A stretch of 64,000 nt of DNA, taken from a beta proteobacterium L13. Its GTDB lineage: Bacteria > Pseudomonadota > Gammaproteobacteria > Burkholderiales > Chromobacteriaceae. Location: positions 104,634 through 168,633 of the forward strand of contig AMYZ01000008.1 of the NCBI GenBank assembly GCA_000335715.1, in the 5' to 3' direction. The notes under the pieces were generated by a model. It did not search any database. It was not told the DNA's origin and saw only the letters and a list, made by a program, of their open reading frames with translations. Numbering within the stretch: the first letter of the stretch is position 1; the number at the start of each line of letters is the position of its first letter. Below, piece after piece: positions 9,352 through 16,555 of this stretch. Both the position numbers and the translations under genes were made by a program.

Positions 9352-9378
9352 GCGGCCAACCTTGGCCGCTTTCTTTTT
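9352..9378 (+). terminator. Terminator after cysB built from the 11-mer repeat
   Basis: GCGGCCAA (9352-9359) and TTGGCCGC (9362-9369) are exact reverse complements, followed by TTTCTTTTT. With only CC between them the inner pairs must open, giving a realistic 6-7 bp stem. The left arm is the exact repeat copy at 9351. A second 7-bp hairpin, CCCCGCC/GGCGGGG, lies about 20 bp upstream. Confidence 0.65.
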
Positions 9379-9395
9379 CCCTTGCGAGGCATGGC

Positions 9396-10220
9396 GTGAA
9401 TCTGCAACGGTTGGTCAGCTATTTCGAGATCTGGGGCCGTTCGCAACACGGTGCCGGGCCGCAGCTGGCTTTTGACGACGACGGGGCCTTCGGCCGCTTG
9501 GGCCAGTTGCGGCTGGACAGCTACTACCAGCCCTTGTTCGACCGCCAGCAGCGCGCGGTAGCCTACGAGGCGCTGTTGCGCGTCAGCGACCCGCAGGGGC
9601 GGCGCATCGCGCCGGACCGCTTTTTTGCCGCGCTGGATGACAGCCACAACGTGATCGGTGTGGACCGGCTGTGCCGCGTCATCCATAGCGTGAACTTTCT
9701 GACCCAGCAGCCGCAACAGCAGGCGCTGTATCTGAACGTGAACGGCCGCCATCTGCTGGGTATTGCCAGCGGCCGCCACGGTGCCACCTTCGAAGCTTTG
9801 CTGGCCTACTGCGGGCTGGCGCCGCAACAGGTGGTGCTGGAGATTATCGAATCCAGCATCGATGACCTGGCCTTGCTGCAGCAGGCCATTGCAGCCTATA
9901 AGTCCAAGGGTTTTCGCATTGCCATCGATGATTTCGGGGCACGCCATTCCAACTTTGACCGGCTGTGGGCGCTGGAGCCGGACATCGTCAAGCTGGACCG
10001 CAGCCTGACGGCGCAGGCGGCGCAGAACCCGCGTGCGGCCAAGGTGCTGCCGGTGCTGGTGCGGCTGATCCAGGAGCTGGGTGCCAAAGTGGTATGCGAA
10101 GGCATTGAGACACCGGCACAGCAGGCGCTGGCGCTGGACGCCGGCGCCGACCTGCTGCAGGGCTATCTGTACGGTGAGCCGTCGCCGCGCTTGCTGGCGG
10201 CGCAGGCGCTGCCGGTTTGA
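9396..10220 (+). CDS. EAL-domain cyclic-di-GMP phosphodiesterase
   Basis: A 274-residue cytoplasmic protein that is almost entirely an EAL domain. The catalytic set looks complete: EALLR (metal-binding Glu) near residue 57, LNVNGRH, the Glu of LEIIESS, IDDFG near 189, IVKLDRS, CEGIET, and LLQGYLYG. It should hydrolyse c-di-GMP to pGpG. There is no sensory or GGDEF domain, only a short N-terminal lead. The start is a GTG behind GCGAGG. It converges with the DMT exporter; the two stops are one base apart. Confidence 0.88.
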   Translation: MNLQRLVSYFEIWGRSQHGAGPQLAFDDDGAFGRLGQLRLDSYYQPLFDRQQRAVAYEALLRVSDPQGRRIAPDRFFAALDDSHNVIGVDRLCRVIHSVNFLTQQPQQQALYLNVNGRHLLGIASGRHGATFEALLAYCGLAPQQVVLEIIESSIDDLALLQQAIAAYKSKGFRIAIDDFGARHSNFDRLWALEPDIVKLDRSLTAQAAQNPRAAKVLPVLVRLIQELGAKVVCEGIETPAQQALALDAGADLLQGYLYGEPSPRLLAAQALPV

Positions 10221-10221
10221 T

Positions 10222-11106
10222 TCAGGCGGCAGCAGTCTGCCGCGCCGGCCACGCCAGCCACAAGGCGGCACCGGCAATCATCAGCCCGCCCAGCCAGCCG
10301 CTGGCGGCCAGTGGCTCGCCCAGCCAGCTCACCGCAAACAAGGCTCCCCATAGCGGCTCGCTGCCCAGTAGCAGCGCTACCTTGCTGGGGCTGGTGGCCG
10401 CCAGCGCGCGGTTCATCGCCCAGAACGCAAACAGCGTGCAGCACAGCGTGAGAAACAGCATCGGCAGCCAGAATCCGGCCTGTAGCGGCAGCGCGGGCAG
10501 CCCGCCTGGCTGCAGCACGCCCAGCGCCAGCGCGGCGGCCCCCACCAGCAAGCCTTGCACCGCCGTCAGCCCCAGCATGTCTATGCCCTTGCCGGCGGTA
10601 AGCCGGGTAGCCAGGCAGCTCTGAAAGGCGCGGATCAGCGCGGCCAACAGCATCAGCGCATCGCCGTCGTTCAGCCCGCCGCCTGCCATGCCGGTGAGCA
10701 GCCAGGTACCCAGCAGCGACACAATAGCCGCCAGCCACAGCTTGCCGGCGGGGCGCTTGCCCAGCCATAGCCATTCCACTGGCGGCGTCAGCAGCAGGCA
10801 CAGGCTCACCAGAAACGCTGCCTTGCCGGCACTGCTGTGCGCCACACCGGCGGTTTCGGCCAGAAAAATCGCCAGCAGGCCCACGCTGGTGGGCAGCGCC
10901 ACCCGCACCGTAGCGGCGCGCTGGGTAGACGGTAAGCGTAGCCAGTACGGCAGCAGCAGCGCGGCGGTCAGCAAAAAGCGGATGGCGATGACACCGGCCA
11001 CTGGGTAGTAGGCCAGCGCGGTCTTCACCATACTGTAGCTGCTGCCCCAGATCACGGCAGTCAGCAGCAACAGCATCTCGGGCGGTAGCGGGCGGCGGGT
11101 GGGCAT
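10222..11106 (-). CDS. DMT superfamily (EamA) transporter
   Basis: A 294-residue membrane protein with ten hydrophobic segments in two repeated halves, as in EamA drug/metabolite exporters. Recognisable phrases are TAVIWGSSYSMVKTAL at the N-terminus and SEPLWGALFAVSWLGEPL in the second half. The substrate cannot be read from sequence. The ATG at 11106 follows AAGGAGAAAT. It is divergent from the LysR gene at 11193, with 86 bp between the starts, so that regulator probably controls it. Confidence 0.85.
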   Translation of the reverse strand: MPTRRPLPPEMLLLLTAVIWGSSYSMVKTALAYYPVAGVIAIRFLLTAALLLPYWLRLPSTQRAATVRVALPTSVGLLAIFLAETAGVAHSSAGKAAFLVSLCLLLTPPVEWLWLGKRPAGKLWLAAIVSLLGTWLLTGMAGGGLNDGDALMLLAALIRAFQSCLATRLTAGKGIDMLGLTAVQGLLVGAAALALGVLQPGGLPALPLQAGFWLPMLFLTLCCTLFAFWAMNRALAATSPSKVALLLGSEPLWGALFAVSWLGEPLAASGWLGGLMIAGAALWLAWPARQTAAA

Positions 11107-11192
11107 GATTTCTCCTTGTCTTGGGTGTGGCTCAGTATGAAACTGTTCGCACAGGCTGATAATGGGCCGTGCAGGCAAAGGATTTGTGCGCC

Positions 11193-12134
11193 ATGAGAAC
11201 AAATGAACTGCTGCCGCTGCTGCCAGATCTGGCAGTACTGGTGGACGTGGTAGAGGCCGGCTCGTTCAGCGCGGCGGCACGGCTGCAGGGCAGCACGCCG
11301 TCGGCAGTCAGCCGCCAGATGGCGCGGCTGGAGGCGGCGCTGGGGCTGACGCTGCTGGAGCGCAGCACACGGCGGCTGCGGCTGACCAGCGGCGGGCAGG
11401 AAGTGGTACGCCACGCGCGCAGCATGCTGGATGCGGCGCGGGCGGCCTGCGATGGTGCCGCGCGCCACGCCAGCACCGTAGCAGGGCGGGTAAGGTTGGC
11501 CGCACCCAAGGCCGCCTTGCGCCAGATCATTCATCCACAGCTACCGCTGCTTTTGCAGACTTATCCACAGCTGGCGCTGGAGTTGCAGGTGAATGACCAA
11601 CCCGGCGACCTGATCGCCGACGGCGTAGACATCGCGCTGCGGTTGGGCGACCCGCCTGCCGGCTACGTGGCGCGGCCGTTCATGGTGGTACGCACCAAGC
11701 TGTACGCGGCGCCCGCCTATCTGGCCGAACACGGCACGCCGCAGCACCCATCCGAGCTGGTGCGCCACAGCTGCCTGCACCTGGCCGAACAGGCCGGCGA
11801 TGACGAGTGGTGTGCAGTGCGCGATAACGAGCGCGTGGTGGTGAACGTGCGTGGCCGCTACGCCAGCAACCACAGCGAGATGCGGCGCGAGGCGGCCGAG
11901 TGGGGCATGGGCATCGCCAGCCTGCCCGACTTTACCGCGCGCCAGGGGCTGGATTCGGGCCGACTGTTGGCCGTGCTGCCCCAGTGGCAGCTGCTGGGGC
12001 GCTACCAGGGCACCAGCTGGCTGGTGTACCACGCCGACCGCTACCGCTCGGCGCGCGTGCGCGCGGTGGTGGATTTCCTGCTGGACGTGGCCACGCAGCA
12101 GGGCTACGGCGCGGCCAGCGTGCCGGCGGGCTGA
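11193..12134 (+). CDS. LysR family transcriptional regulator
   Basis: A 313-residue LysR regulator with an N-terminal HTH (GSFSAAARLQGSTPSAVSRQ) and a substrate-binding domain with DGVDIALRLGDPPAGYVARP, a phrase common in the CrgA/DhcR-like subgroup. It is divergent to the DMT exporter gene and probably regulates it and itself. A GTG at 11169 is in frame upstream, but the ATG at 11193 fits the family's usual length better. Inside the gene, at 11531 and 11561, lie TCATCCACAG and TTATCCACAG. The repeat copy at 11494 encodes RLAA. Confidence 0.9.
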   Translation: MRTNELLPLLPDLAVLVDVVEAGSFSAAARLQGSTPSAVSRQMARLEAALGLTLLERSTRRLRLTSGGQEVVRHARSMLDAARAACDGAARHASTVAGRVRLAAPKAALRQIIHPQLPLLLQTYPQLALELQVNDQPGDLIADGVDIALRLGDPPAGYVARPFMVVRTKLYAAPAYLAEHGTPQHPSELVRHSCLHLAEQAGDDEWCAVRDNERVVVNVRGRYASNHSEMRREAAEWGMGIASLPDFTARQGLDSGRLLAVLPQWQLLGRYQGTSWLVYHADRYRSARVRAVVDFLLDVATQQGYGAASVPAG

Positions 12135-12159
12135 TAAGCCGGTAGCAACACAAAGCAAA

Positions 12160-12181
12160 ACACCCCGCCGTGGCGGGGTGT
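12160..12181 (-). terminator. Terminator downstream of fpr
   Basis: ACACCCCGC (12160-12168) and GCGGGGTGT (12173-12181) form a 9-bp stem with a CGTG loop. Read on the minus strand it is followed by TTTTGCTTTG, so it suits the end of fpr, though it may also stop transcripts from the converging LysR gene. Confidence 0.7.
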
Positions 12182-12205
12182 GCAGGGTTGGCCGCAGGCC
12201 GACGC

Positions 12206-12985
12206 TTACTTCTCGACGAAGGCGCGTTCGATGGCGAAGTGGCCTGGCTCGCCCATGCGTGGCGACTCTTTGAAACCCAGGTCTTCCAGAATGTGGCAGG
12301 TGTCTTCCAGCATGGCCGGGCTGCCGCACAGCAGGGCGCGGTCGGTTTCCGGGTTCAGCTGCGGGATGCCCAGCTGCTTGGCCAGCTCGCCGCTCTTGAT
12401 CAGGTCGGTCAGGCGGCCCTGGTTGCGGAACGGCTCGCGGGTCACGGTAGGGTAGTACACCAGCTTGTCGCTGATCATCTCGCCCAGGAACTCGTGCTCG
12501 GTCAGCTCTTTGGTGATGTAGTCGTGGTAGCCCAGCTCGTTCACCCAGCGTACGCCGTGGATCAGGAAGATCTTGTCGTACAGGTCGTAGACTTCCGGGT
12601 CCTTGATGATGGACATGAACGGTGCCAGGCCGGTACCGGTCGCCAGCAGGAACAGATGCTTGGCGTTAGGCAGCAGGTTGTCCTGTACCAGGGTGCCGGT
12701 GGGCTTGCCGGAGATGACTACCTTGTCGCCAGGCTGCAGGTGTTGCAGGCGCGAAGTCAGCGGGCCGTTTTGCACTTTGATGGAGTAGAACTCCAGGTGC
12801 TCTTCCCAGTTGGCGCTGGCCACAGAGTAGGCGCGGATCAGCGGTTTGCCGTTCACTTCCAGACCGATCATCACGAACTGGCCGTTGATGAAACGCAGAC
12901 CCGGGTCGCGGGTGCAGGTGAAGCTGAACAGGGTGTCGTTCCAGTGATGGACGGACAGGACGGTTTCGGTCGAAAGAGTAGCCAT
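12206..12985 (-). CDS. fpr: Ferredoxin--NADP reductase
   Basis: A 259-residue flavoprotein of the bacterial Fpr type (E. coli Fpr is 248). FAD-binding RAYSVAS lies near residue 49, GPLTSRLQHLQPGD near 75, the NADP-binding LLATGTGLAPFMSI near 110, and LLCGSPAML near 222. It passes electrons between NADPH and ferredoxin or flavodoxin. The ATG at 12985 gives the family's usual N-terminus; an upstream in-frame start would add 20 unrelated residues. The upstream region holds a perfect FNR box centred about 108 bp from the start. Confidence 0.93.
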   Translation of the reverse strand: MATLSTETVLSVHHWNDTLFSFTCTRDPGLRFINGQFVMIGLEVNGKPLIRAYSVASANWEEHLEFYSIKVQNGPLTSRLQHLQPGDKVVISGKPTGTLVQDNLLPNAKHLFLLATGTGLAPFMSIIKDPEVYDLYDKIFLIHGVRWVNELGYHDYITKELTEHEFLGEMISDKLVYYPTVTREPFRNQGRLTDLIKSGELAKQLGIPQLNPETDRALLCGSPAMLEDTCHILEDLGFKESPRMGEPGHFAIERAFVEK

Positions 12986-13086
12986 GTGGATTGTCTTTGA
13001 ATACAGGCAAAAATCATCAAGCGCGTATTCTACCGCAGCTTGCAAATAACTGCTTGGACGGAAAGGTTCTGTCTTTATTGCGTTTT

Positions 13087-13100
13087 TTGATGTTGATCAA
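13087..13100. promoter_or_regulatory. Perfect FNR/Anr box
   Basis: TTGATGTTGATCAA matches the FNR consensus TTGAT-N4-ATCAA exactly. It sits in the 243-bp divergent gap between fpr (start 12985, minus) and the dehydrogenase gene (start 13229, plus), in an AT-rich stretch with TATAAT at 13105-13110. The site could activate either gene or repress a promoter overlapping TATAAT; the sequence does not decide. GATAAGCAA also occurs at 13124. Confidence 0.75.
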
Positions 13101-13228
13101 TTTATATAATGATATAAGTTCTCGATAAGCAATACACACGCGGCTGTCAGGGTGTCGGACAGCCTGTAGTTGCACACCTACACGCGGCGCGCTATGTTGC
13201 CCTGCAACAACAACAGGGAGAAAGCGCG

Positions 13229-14218
13229 ATGAAACTGTGCGTGATTGCCGGTGACGGCATCGGGCAAGAGGTGGTGCCGCAAGCGGTACGCGTGCTGCAA
13301 AGCATGCTACCCGCCTTGCAAACAGTCACCGCCGACGCCGGCTGGGCCACCTTTCAGCAGCAGGGCACGGCGCTGCCGGACGCCACATTGGCCGCCGCGC
13401 GCGCTTGCGGCGCGGTGCTGTTTGGCGCGGTGAGCTCACCGGCGCGGGCGGTGGCAGGCTACCGCTCGCCCATCGTGCAGCTGCGCCGCCTGCTGGGCTG
13501 CCACGCCAACCTGCGGCCAACCCTGAGCCTGCCCGGCTGCGGCTTGCCAGGGCTGGATGTGCTGATTGTGCGCGAGAACACCGAAGACCTGTACGTGGGC
13601 GAGGAGCACAGCGACGGCGACACCGCCACCGCCGTCAAACGCATCACCCGCGCCGCATCGTTGCGCGTGGCCGAGAGCGCGTTTGCGCTGGCCGCGGCCG
13701 ACGGGCGCCGCCGCGTCACCATCGTGCACAAGGCCAACATCCTGCCGCTGACCGACGGCCTGTTCCGCGACTGTGCACGCGAGGTGGCCGCGCGCTACCC
13801 GCAGCTGCAGGTAGACGAAATGCTGGTGGATACCGCCGCACTGAAGCTGGCGCAGGCCCCGCAGGCGTTCGACGTGCTGCTGGCACCTAATTTGTATGGC
13901 GATATCCTGTCCGACCTGGCGGCGGCGTTTGGCGGCGGCCTGGGTGTGGCGGCCTCGCTGAACCTGGGGCAGGGCGTAGCCATTGCCGAGCCGGTACACG
14001 GCAGCGCACCCGATATTGCCGGCCAGGGCGTAGCCAACCCGGTAGCCAGCCTGCTGTCGCTGGCCATGCTGCTGCGCCATCACTGGGAGCTGCCCGCGCC
14101 AGCCACGCAGCTGGAGCAGGCGGTGCAGCGCGTTCTGGCCGCAGGCACACGCACGCCAGACCTGGGCGGCAGCGCCAGCACGGCAGCGTTTTGCGATGCG
14201 GTGATGGCAGCCTTGTAG
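13229..14218 (+). CDS. Isocitrate/isopropylmalate dehydrogenase family protein
   Basis: A 329-residue beta-decarboxylating dehydrogenase. It begins MKLCVIAGDGIGQEVVP and has VRENTEDLYVGEEH near residue 113, VTIVHKANILPLTDGLF near 170, APNLYGDILSDLAAAFGGGLG near 226, and EPVHGSAPDIAGQGVANP near 262. The NTEDLYVGEE loop is more like NAD-isocitrate or homoisocitrate dehydrogenase than LeuB (which has RELTGGIYFG), so it is probably not leucine biosynthesis. No leu genes are nearby; the exact substrate is open. ACAGGGAGAAAG precedes the ATG, and a strong terminator follows at 14315. Confidence 0.82.
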   Translation: MKLCVIAGDGIGQEVVPQAVRVLQSMLPALQTVTADAGWATFQQQGTALPDATLAAARACGAVLFGAVSSPARAVAGYRSPIVQLRRLLGCHANLRPTLSLPGCGLPGLDVLIVRENTEDLYVGEEHSDGDTATAVKRITRAASLRVAESAFALAAADGRRRVTIVHKANILPLTDGLFRDCAREVAARYPQLQVDEMLVDTAALKLAQAPQAFDVLLAPNLYGDILSDLAAAFGGGLGVAASLNLGQGVAIAEPVHGSAPDIAGQGVANPVASLLSLAMLLRHHWELPAPATQLEQAVQRVLAAGTRTPDLGGSASTAAFCDAVMAAL

Positions 14219-14314
14219 CCCCCTGCGGCAAGGTGTCGCATTCCGCTGGCGCTGGCCATGCATTACATTGCGTTTGGCAGGGGGGCGCCCCTGCATGCGA
14301 ATAGAACACTTGAT

Positions 14315-14348
14315 GCCGCCCTACTCCAAGAGGGCGGCTTTCTTTTTT
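14315..14348 (+). terminator. Rho-independent terminator
   Basis: GCCGCCCT (14315-14322) pairs with AGGGCGGC (14331-14338) and is followed by TTTCTTTTTT. It closes the dehydrogenase transcript and isolates the regBA-like pair. Confidence 0.88.
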
Positions 14349-14408
14349 GGGCGCGACAAAATGCCGCAGCCCTGCGCCGGCCGCCATGCCGGATGGTAAA
14401 GTGCCGCC

Positions 14409-15659
14409 ATGATGCCTACTGTGTTTCCGGCCCTGTTTGCGGCCAACCTTGAACTGGTGCACCAGCGCCTGCTGCAGCTGCGCTGGGCCATGCTGCTGGC
14501 CGCCTTGCTGCTGATCGTACTGGGCCAGCTCGCTGGGCTGGTATTGCCGCTGGTCCTGCTGGGCCAGGCCTGGCTCACGCTTGCTTTGCTGAGTCTGGCT
14601 ACGCCATGGCTGGCGGCGCAGGGCTGGCAGGTGCGCAGCCTGATCAGCCTGGGCCTGCTGGCCGATATGGTGGTGCTCACCGAAATGCTGGCTTTTACCG
14701 GCGGTGCGGCCAACCCGCTGGCCTCGCTTTACCTGCCCCCGGTCTTGTTTGGCGCTTTGCTATTGCCACCGGCGCGGGCGTGGGCGCTGGCCATCATCAG
14801 CCTGATGGCTTATGGCCTGCTGTTTGTCTGGCACTTGCCGTGGCCGCTGGCAGGCAGCGATGCCGCCTACGCCTTCCAGCTGCACCTGGTGGGGATGTGG
14901 ATCACCTTTGCCGTGTCGGTCACGCTGCTCACCGGCTTTGTGTCCTATCTGGCCTGGCAGCTGTCGCAGCGCGAAGCGGCGCTGGCCGCCGCGCGCGAGG
15001 CACAGCTGCGCGACGAACAGCTGGTGGCGCTGGGGGTACAGGCCGCCGGGGCGGCGCATACGCTGTCTACGCCGCTGAACACGCTGACCTTGCTGTGCGA
15101 CGACATGCTGGCCAGCTACACCACGCCGCCCGCGCTGATCGAAGACCTGCAGCTGATGCACAGCCAGCTGGCGGTATGCCGCGACGCGCTGGCCAGGCTG
15201 AAGGCCGGCGCCGAAAGCCGGCCGGCGCCGCAGCCGCTGTGCGAGGCGCTGGACGAGCGCCTGCAGGGCTGGTACTCCAGCCGCCCGGACGTCAAGCTGT
15301 TGCGCCACGGCCTGCTACAGGGCGGGCCGATGGTGGCGTTCGACCCGCGCTTCTGGCCGGCGTTTTTCAACCTGTTGAATAACGCTGCCGAGGCGGGCGG
15401 CGGCGAGGTGGAGCTGACCGTGGCCAGCAGCGCAGGCTGGCTGACACTGCATATCCACAACCGGCGCGGCAGCCTGAGCGACGCCCAGCTGGCGCGTGCC
15501 GGCCTGGCCCCGCTGGACAGCAACAAGCCTGCCGGCCTGGGCCTGGGGGTCATGCTGTCGCACGTGACGCTGTCGCACCTGGGCGGCGAACTGAACCTGG
15601 ATAACGACCCGCAGGGCGGTGTACGCGCCACCCTGCGCCTGCCACTGGATACACCATGA
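14409..15659 (+). CDS. RegB/PrrB/RoxS-type redox sensor histidine kinase
   Basis: A 416-residue membrane kinase. About six hydrophobic segments cover residues 25-190 and include FTGGAANPLASLYL, the GGxxNP phrase of the RegB quinone-sensing loop. The phospho-acceptor is His217 in AAHTLSTPLNT. A cysteine about 14 residues on (TLLCDD) matches the place of the RegB redox cysteine. The N box is NLLNNAAEA (near 318) and the ATP lid GLGLGVMLSH (near 377). RegB-type kinases adjust respiration and energy metabolism to oxygen and quinone state. The last four bases overlap the response-regulator gene. Two repeat copies (14438, 14705) encode AAN. Confidence 0.85.
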   Translation: MMPTVFPALFAANLELVHQRLLQLRWAMLLAALLLIVLGQLAGLVLPLVLLGQAWLTLALLSLATPWLAAQGWQVRSLISLGLLADMVVLTEMLAFTGGAANPLASLYLPPVLFGALLLPPARAWALAIISLMAYGLLFVWHLPWPLAGSDAAYAFQLHLVGMWITFAVSVTLLTGFVSYLAWQLSQREAALAAAREAQLRDEQLVALGVQAAGAAHTLSTPLNTLTLLCDDMLASYTTPPALIEDLQLMHSQLAVCRDALARLKAGAESRPAPQPLCEALDERLQGWYSSRPDVKLLRHGLLQGGPMVAFDPRFWPAFFNLLNNAAEAGGGEVELTVASSAGWLTLHIHNRRGSLSDAQLARAGLAPLDSNKPAGLGLGVMLSHVTLSHLGGELNLDNDPQGGVRATLRLPLDTP

Positions 15660-16183
15660 ACGACTTGCTGATTATTGATGACGACGTGGCGTTTGCCGGG
15701 GTACTGGCGCGCAGCCTCACGCGGCGCGGCTATACGGTGCGCCATGCGGCCAACCCTGAAGCGGCACTGGCCGAAGTGACGGCGGCAGCGCCGCCGCAGA
15801 TCATTCTGGATTTGAACCTGGCCGGTGAAAGTGGCCTGCGTCTGTTGCCGCTGCTGCTGGAAAAAGCACCGGCGGCGCGCGTACTGGTGCTGACCGGCTA
15901 CGCCAGCATTGCCACGGCGGTAGAGGCGGTAAAGCTGGGCGCGGTGAACTATCTGGCCAAGCCGGCTGGCGTGGATGACATCCTGGGCGCACTGGGTCAG
16001 GTGGCGGCCAACCCTGAACAGGACGTTACCGCACAGCCCATGTCGCTCAAGCGCGTGAGCTGGGAACATCTGCAGCGCGTGCTGGCCGAGCACGACGGCA
16101 ATGTATCGGCCACCGCCCGCGCCCTCAATATGCACCGCCGCACGCTGCAACGCATGCTGGCCAAGCGGCCGGTAAAGAGCTGA
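15656..16183 (+). CDS. RegA/PrrA/ActR-type response regulator
   Basis: A 175-residue response regulator coupled to the kinase by an ATGA overlap. The receiver domain has LLIIDDDVAF (acidic pocket), phospho-acceptor Asp52 in IILDLNLAG, LVLTGYASI and LAKP (Lys near 103). The C-terminal 40 residues are a Fis-type helix-turn-helix (HDGNVSATARALNMHRRTLQ). Size and arrangement match RegA/RoxR, the partner of RegB. Likely targets, by analogy, are terminal oxidase genes such as the cyd cluster at the start of the window. Confidence 0.88.
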   Translation: MNDLLIIDDDVAFAGVLARSLTRRGYTVRHAANPEAALAEVTAAAPPQIILDLNLAGESGLRLLPLLLEKAPAARVLVLTGYASIATAVEAVKLGAVNYLAKPAGVDDILGALGQVAANPEQDVTAQPMSLKRVSWEHLQRVLAEHDGNVSATARALNMHRRTLQRMLAKRPVKS

Positions 16184-16208
16184 GTCAGCACCATACGGGT
16201 TGGCCGCA

Positions 16209-16502
16209 GCCCCGGGTGTATTTGCCGAATGGCTATCTGACATGTAGGGTGTACCGCATTGGCATAAAGACTCCGGCCTGCTGCCAAGTACGGTAGAAGT
16301 ACGCTACTTGGCAGTGGAACTTATTGCCAAGGCCCTGACAAAACCATGGACAATCTAGAGCAATTGCGTTAAATTGTGCACTGCACTCAAGCCGAAAGGT
16401 TTTTGTGGTGTTAGCCCCTCGAAGCATCGTGTCGGCCCCTCGCCGGCGAGATGTTTCTTCCTCGTGTTGGCCCCTGTGGAGGACCCTCAGGGGATTTTTT
16501 TT
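16209..16502 (+). ncRNA. Structured intergenic stretch ending in a terminator (sRNA or long 3' UTR candidate)
   Basis: The 372-bp gap 16184-16555 has no convincing gene. It holds a perfect 10-bp inverted repeat CTGCCAAGTA (16281-16290) / TACTTGGCAG (16305-16314), and a 12-bp palindrome CTCGCCGGCGAG (16439-16450). Three related blocks follow: GTGTTAGCCCCTCG (16408), GTGTCGGCCCCTCG (16429) and GTGTTGGCCCCTGT (16464). The CCCCTG of the last pairs with CAGGGG (16488-16493), followed by T8. Repeated C-rich boxes ahead of a terminator suggest a small RNA, but I found no confident promoter. A 3' UTR of the regulator gene is equally possible. Confidence 0.3.
16471..16502 (+). terminator. Rho-independent terminator with T8
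   Basis: CCCCTG (16471-16476) pairs with CAGGGG (16488-16493), then A and eight T. It terminates plus-strand transcription coming from the regBA-like pair or from an RNA starting in the gap. Confidence 0.75.
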
Positions 16503-16555
16503 GCCTGTCGCTTTTGCACTGCCCGCCGCCATCCCCCCCGTAAACCCCGCGCTGC

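Noticed and set aside
13229..14218. 3-isopropylmalate dehydrogenase (leuB)
   Set aside because: The substrate loop reads NTEDLYVGEE rather than the LeuB type, and no leu genes are adjacent.
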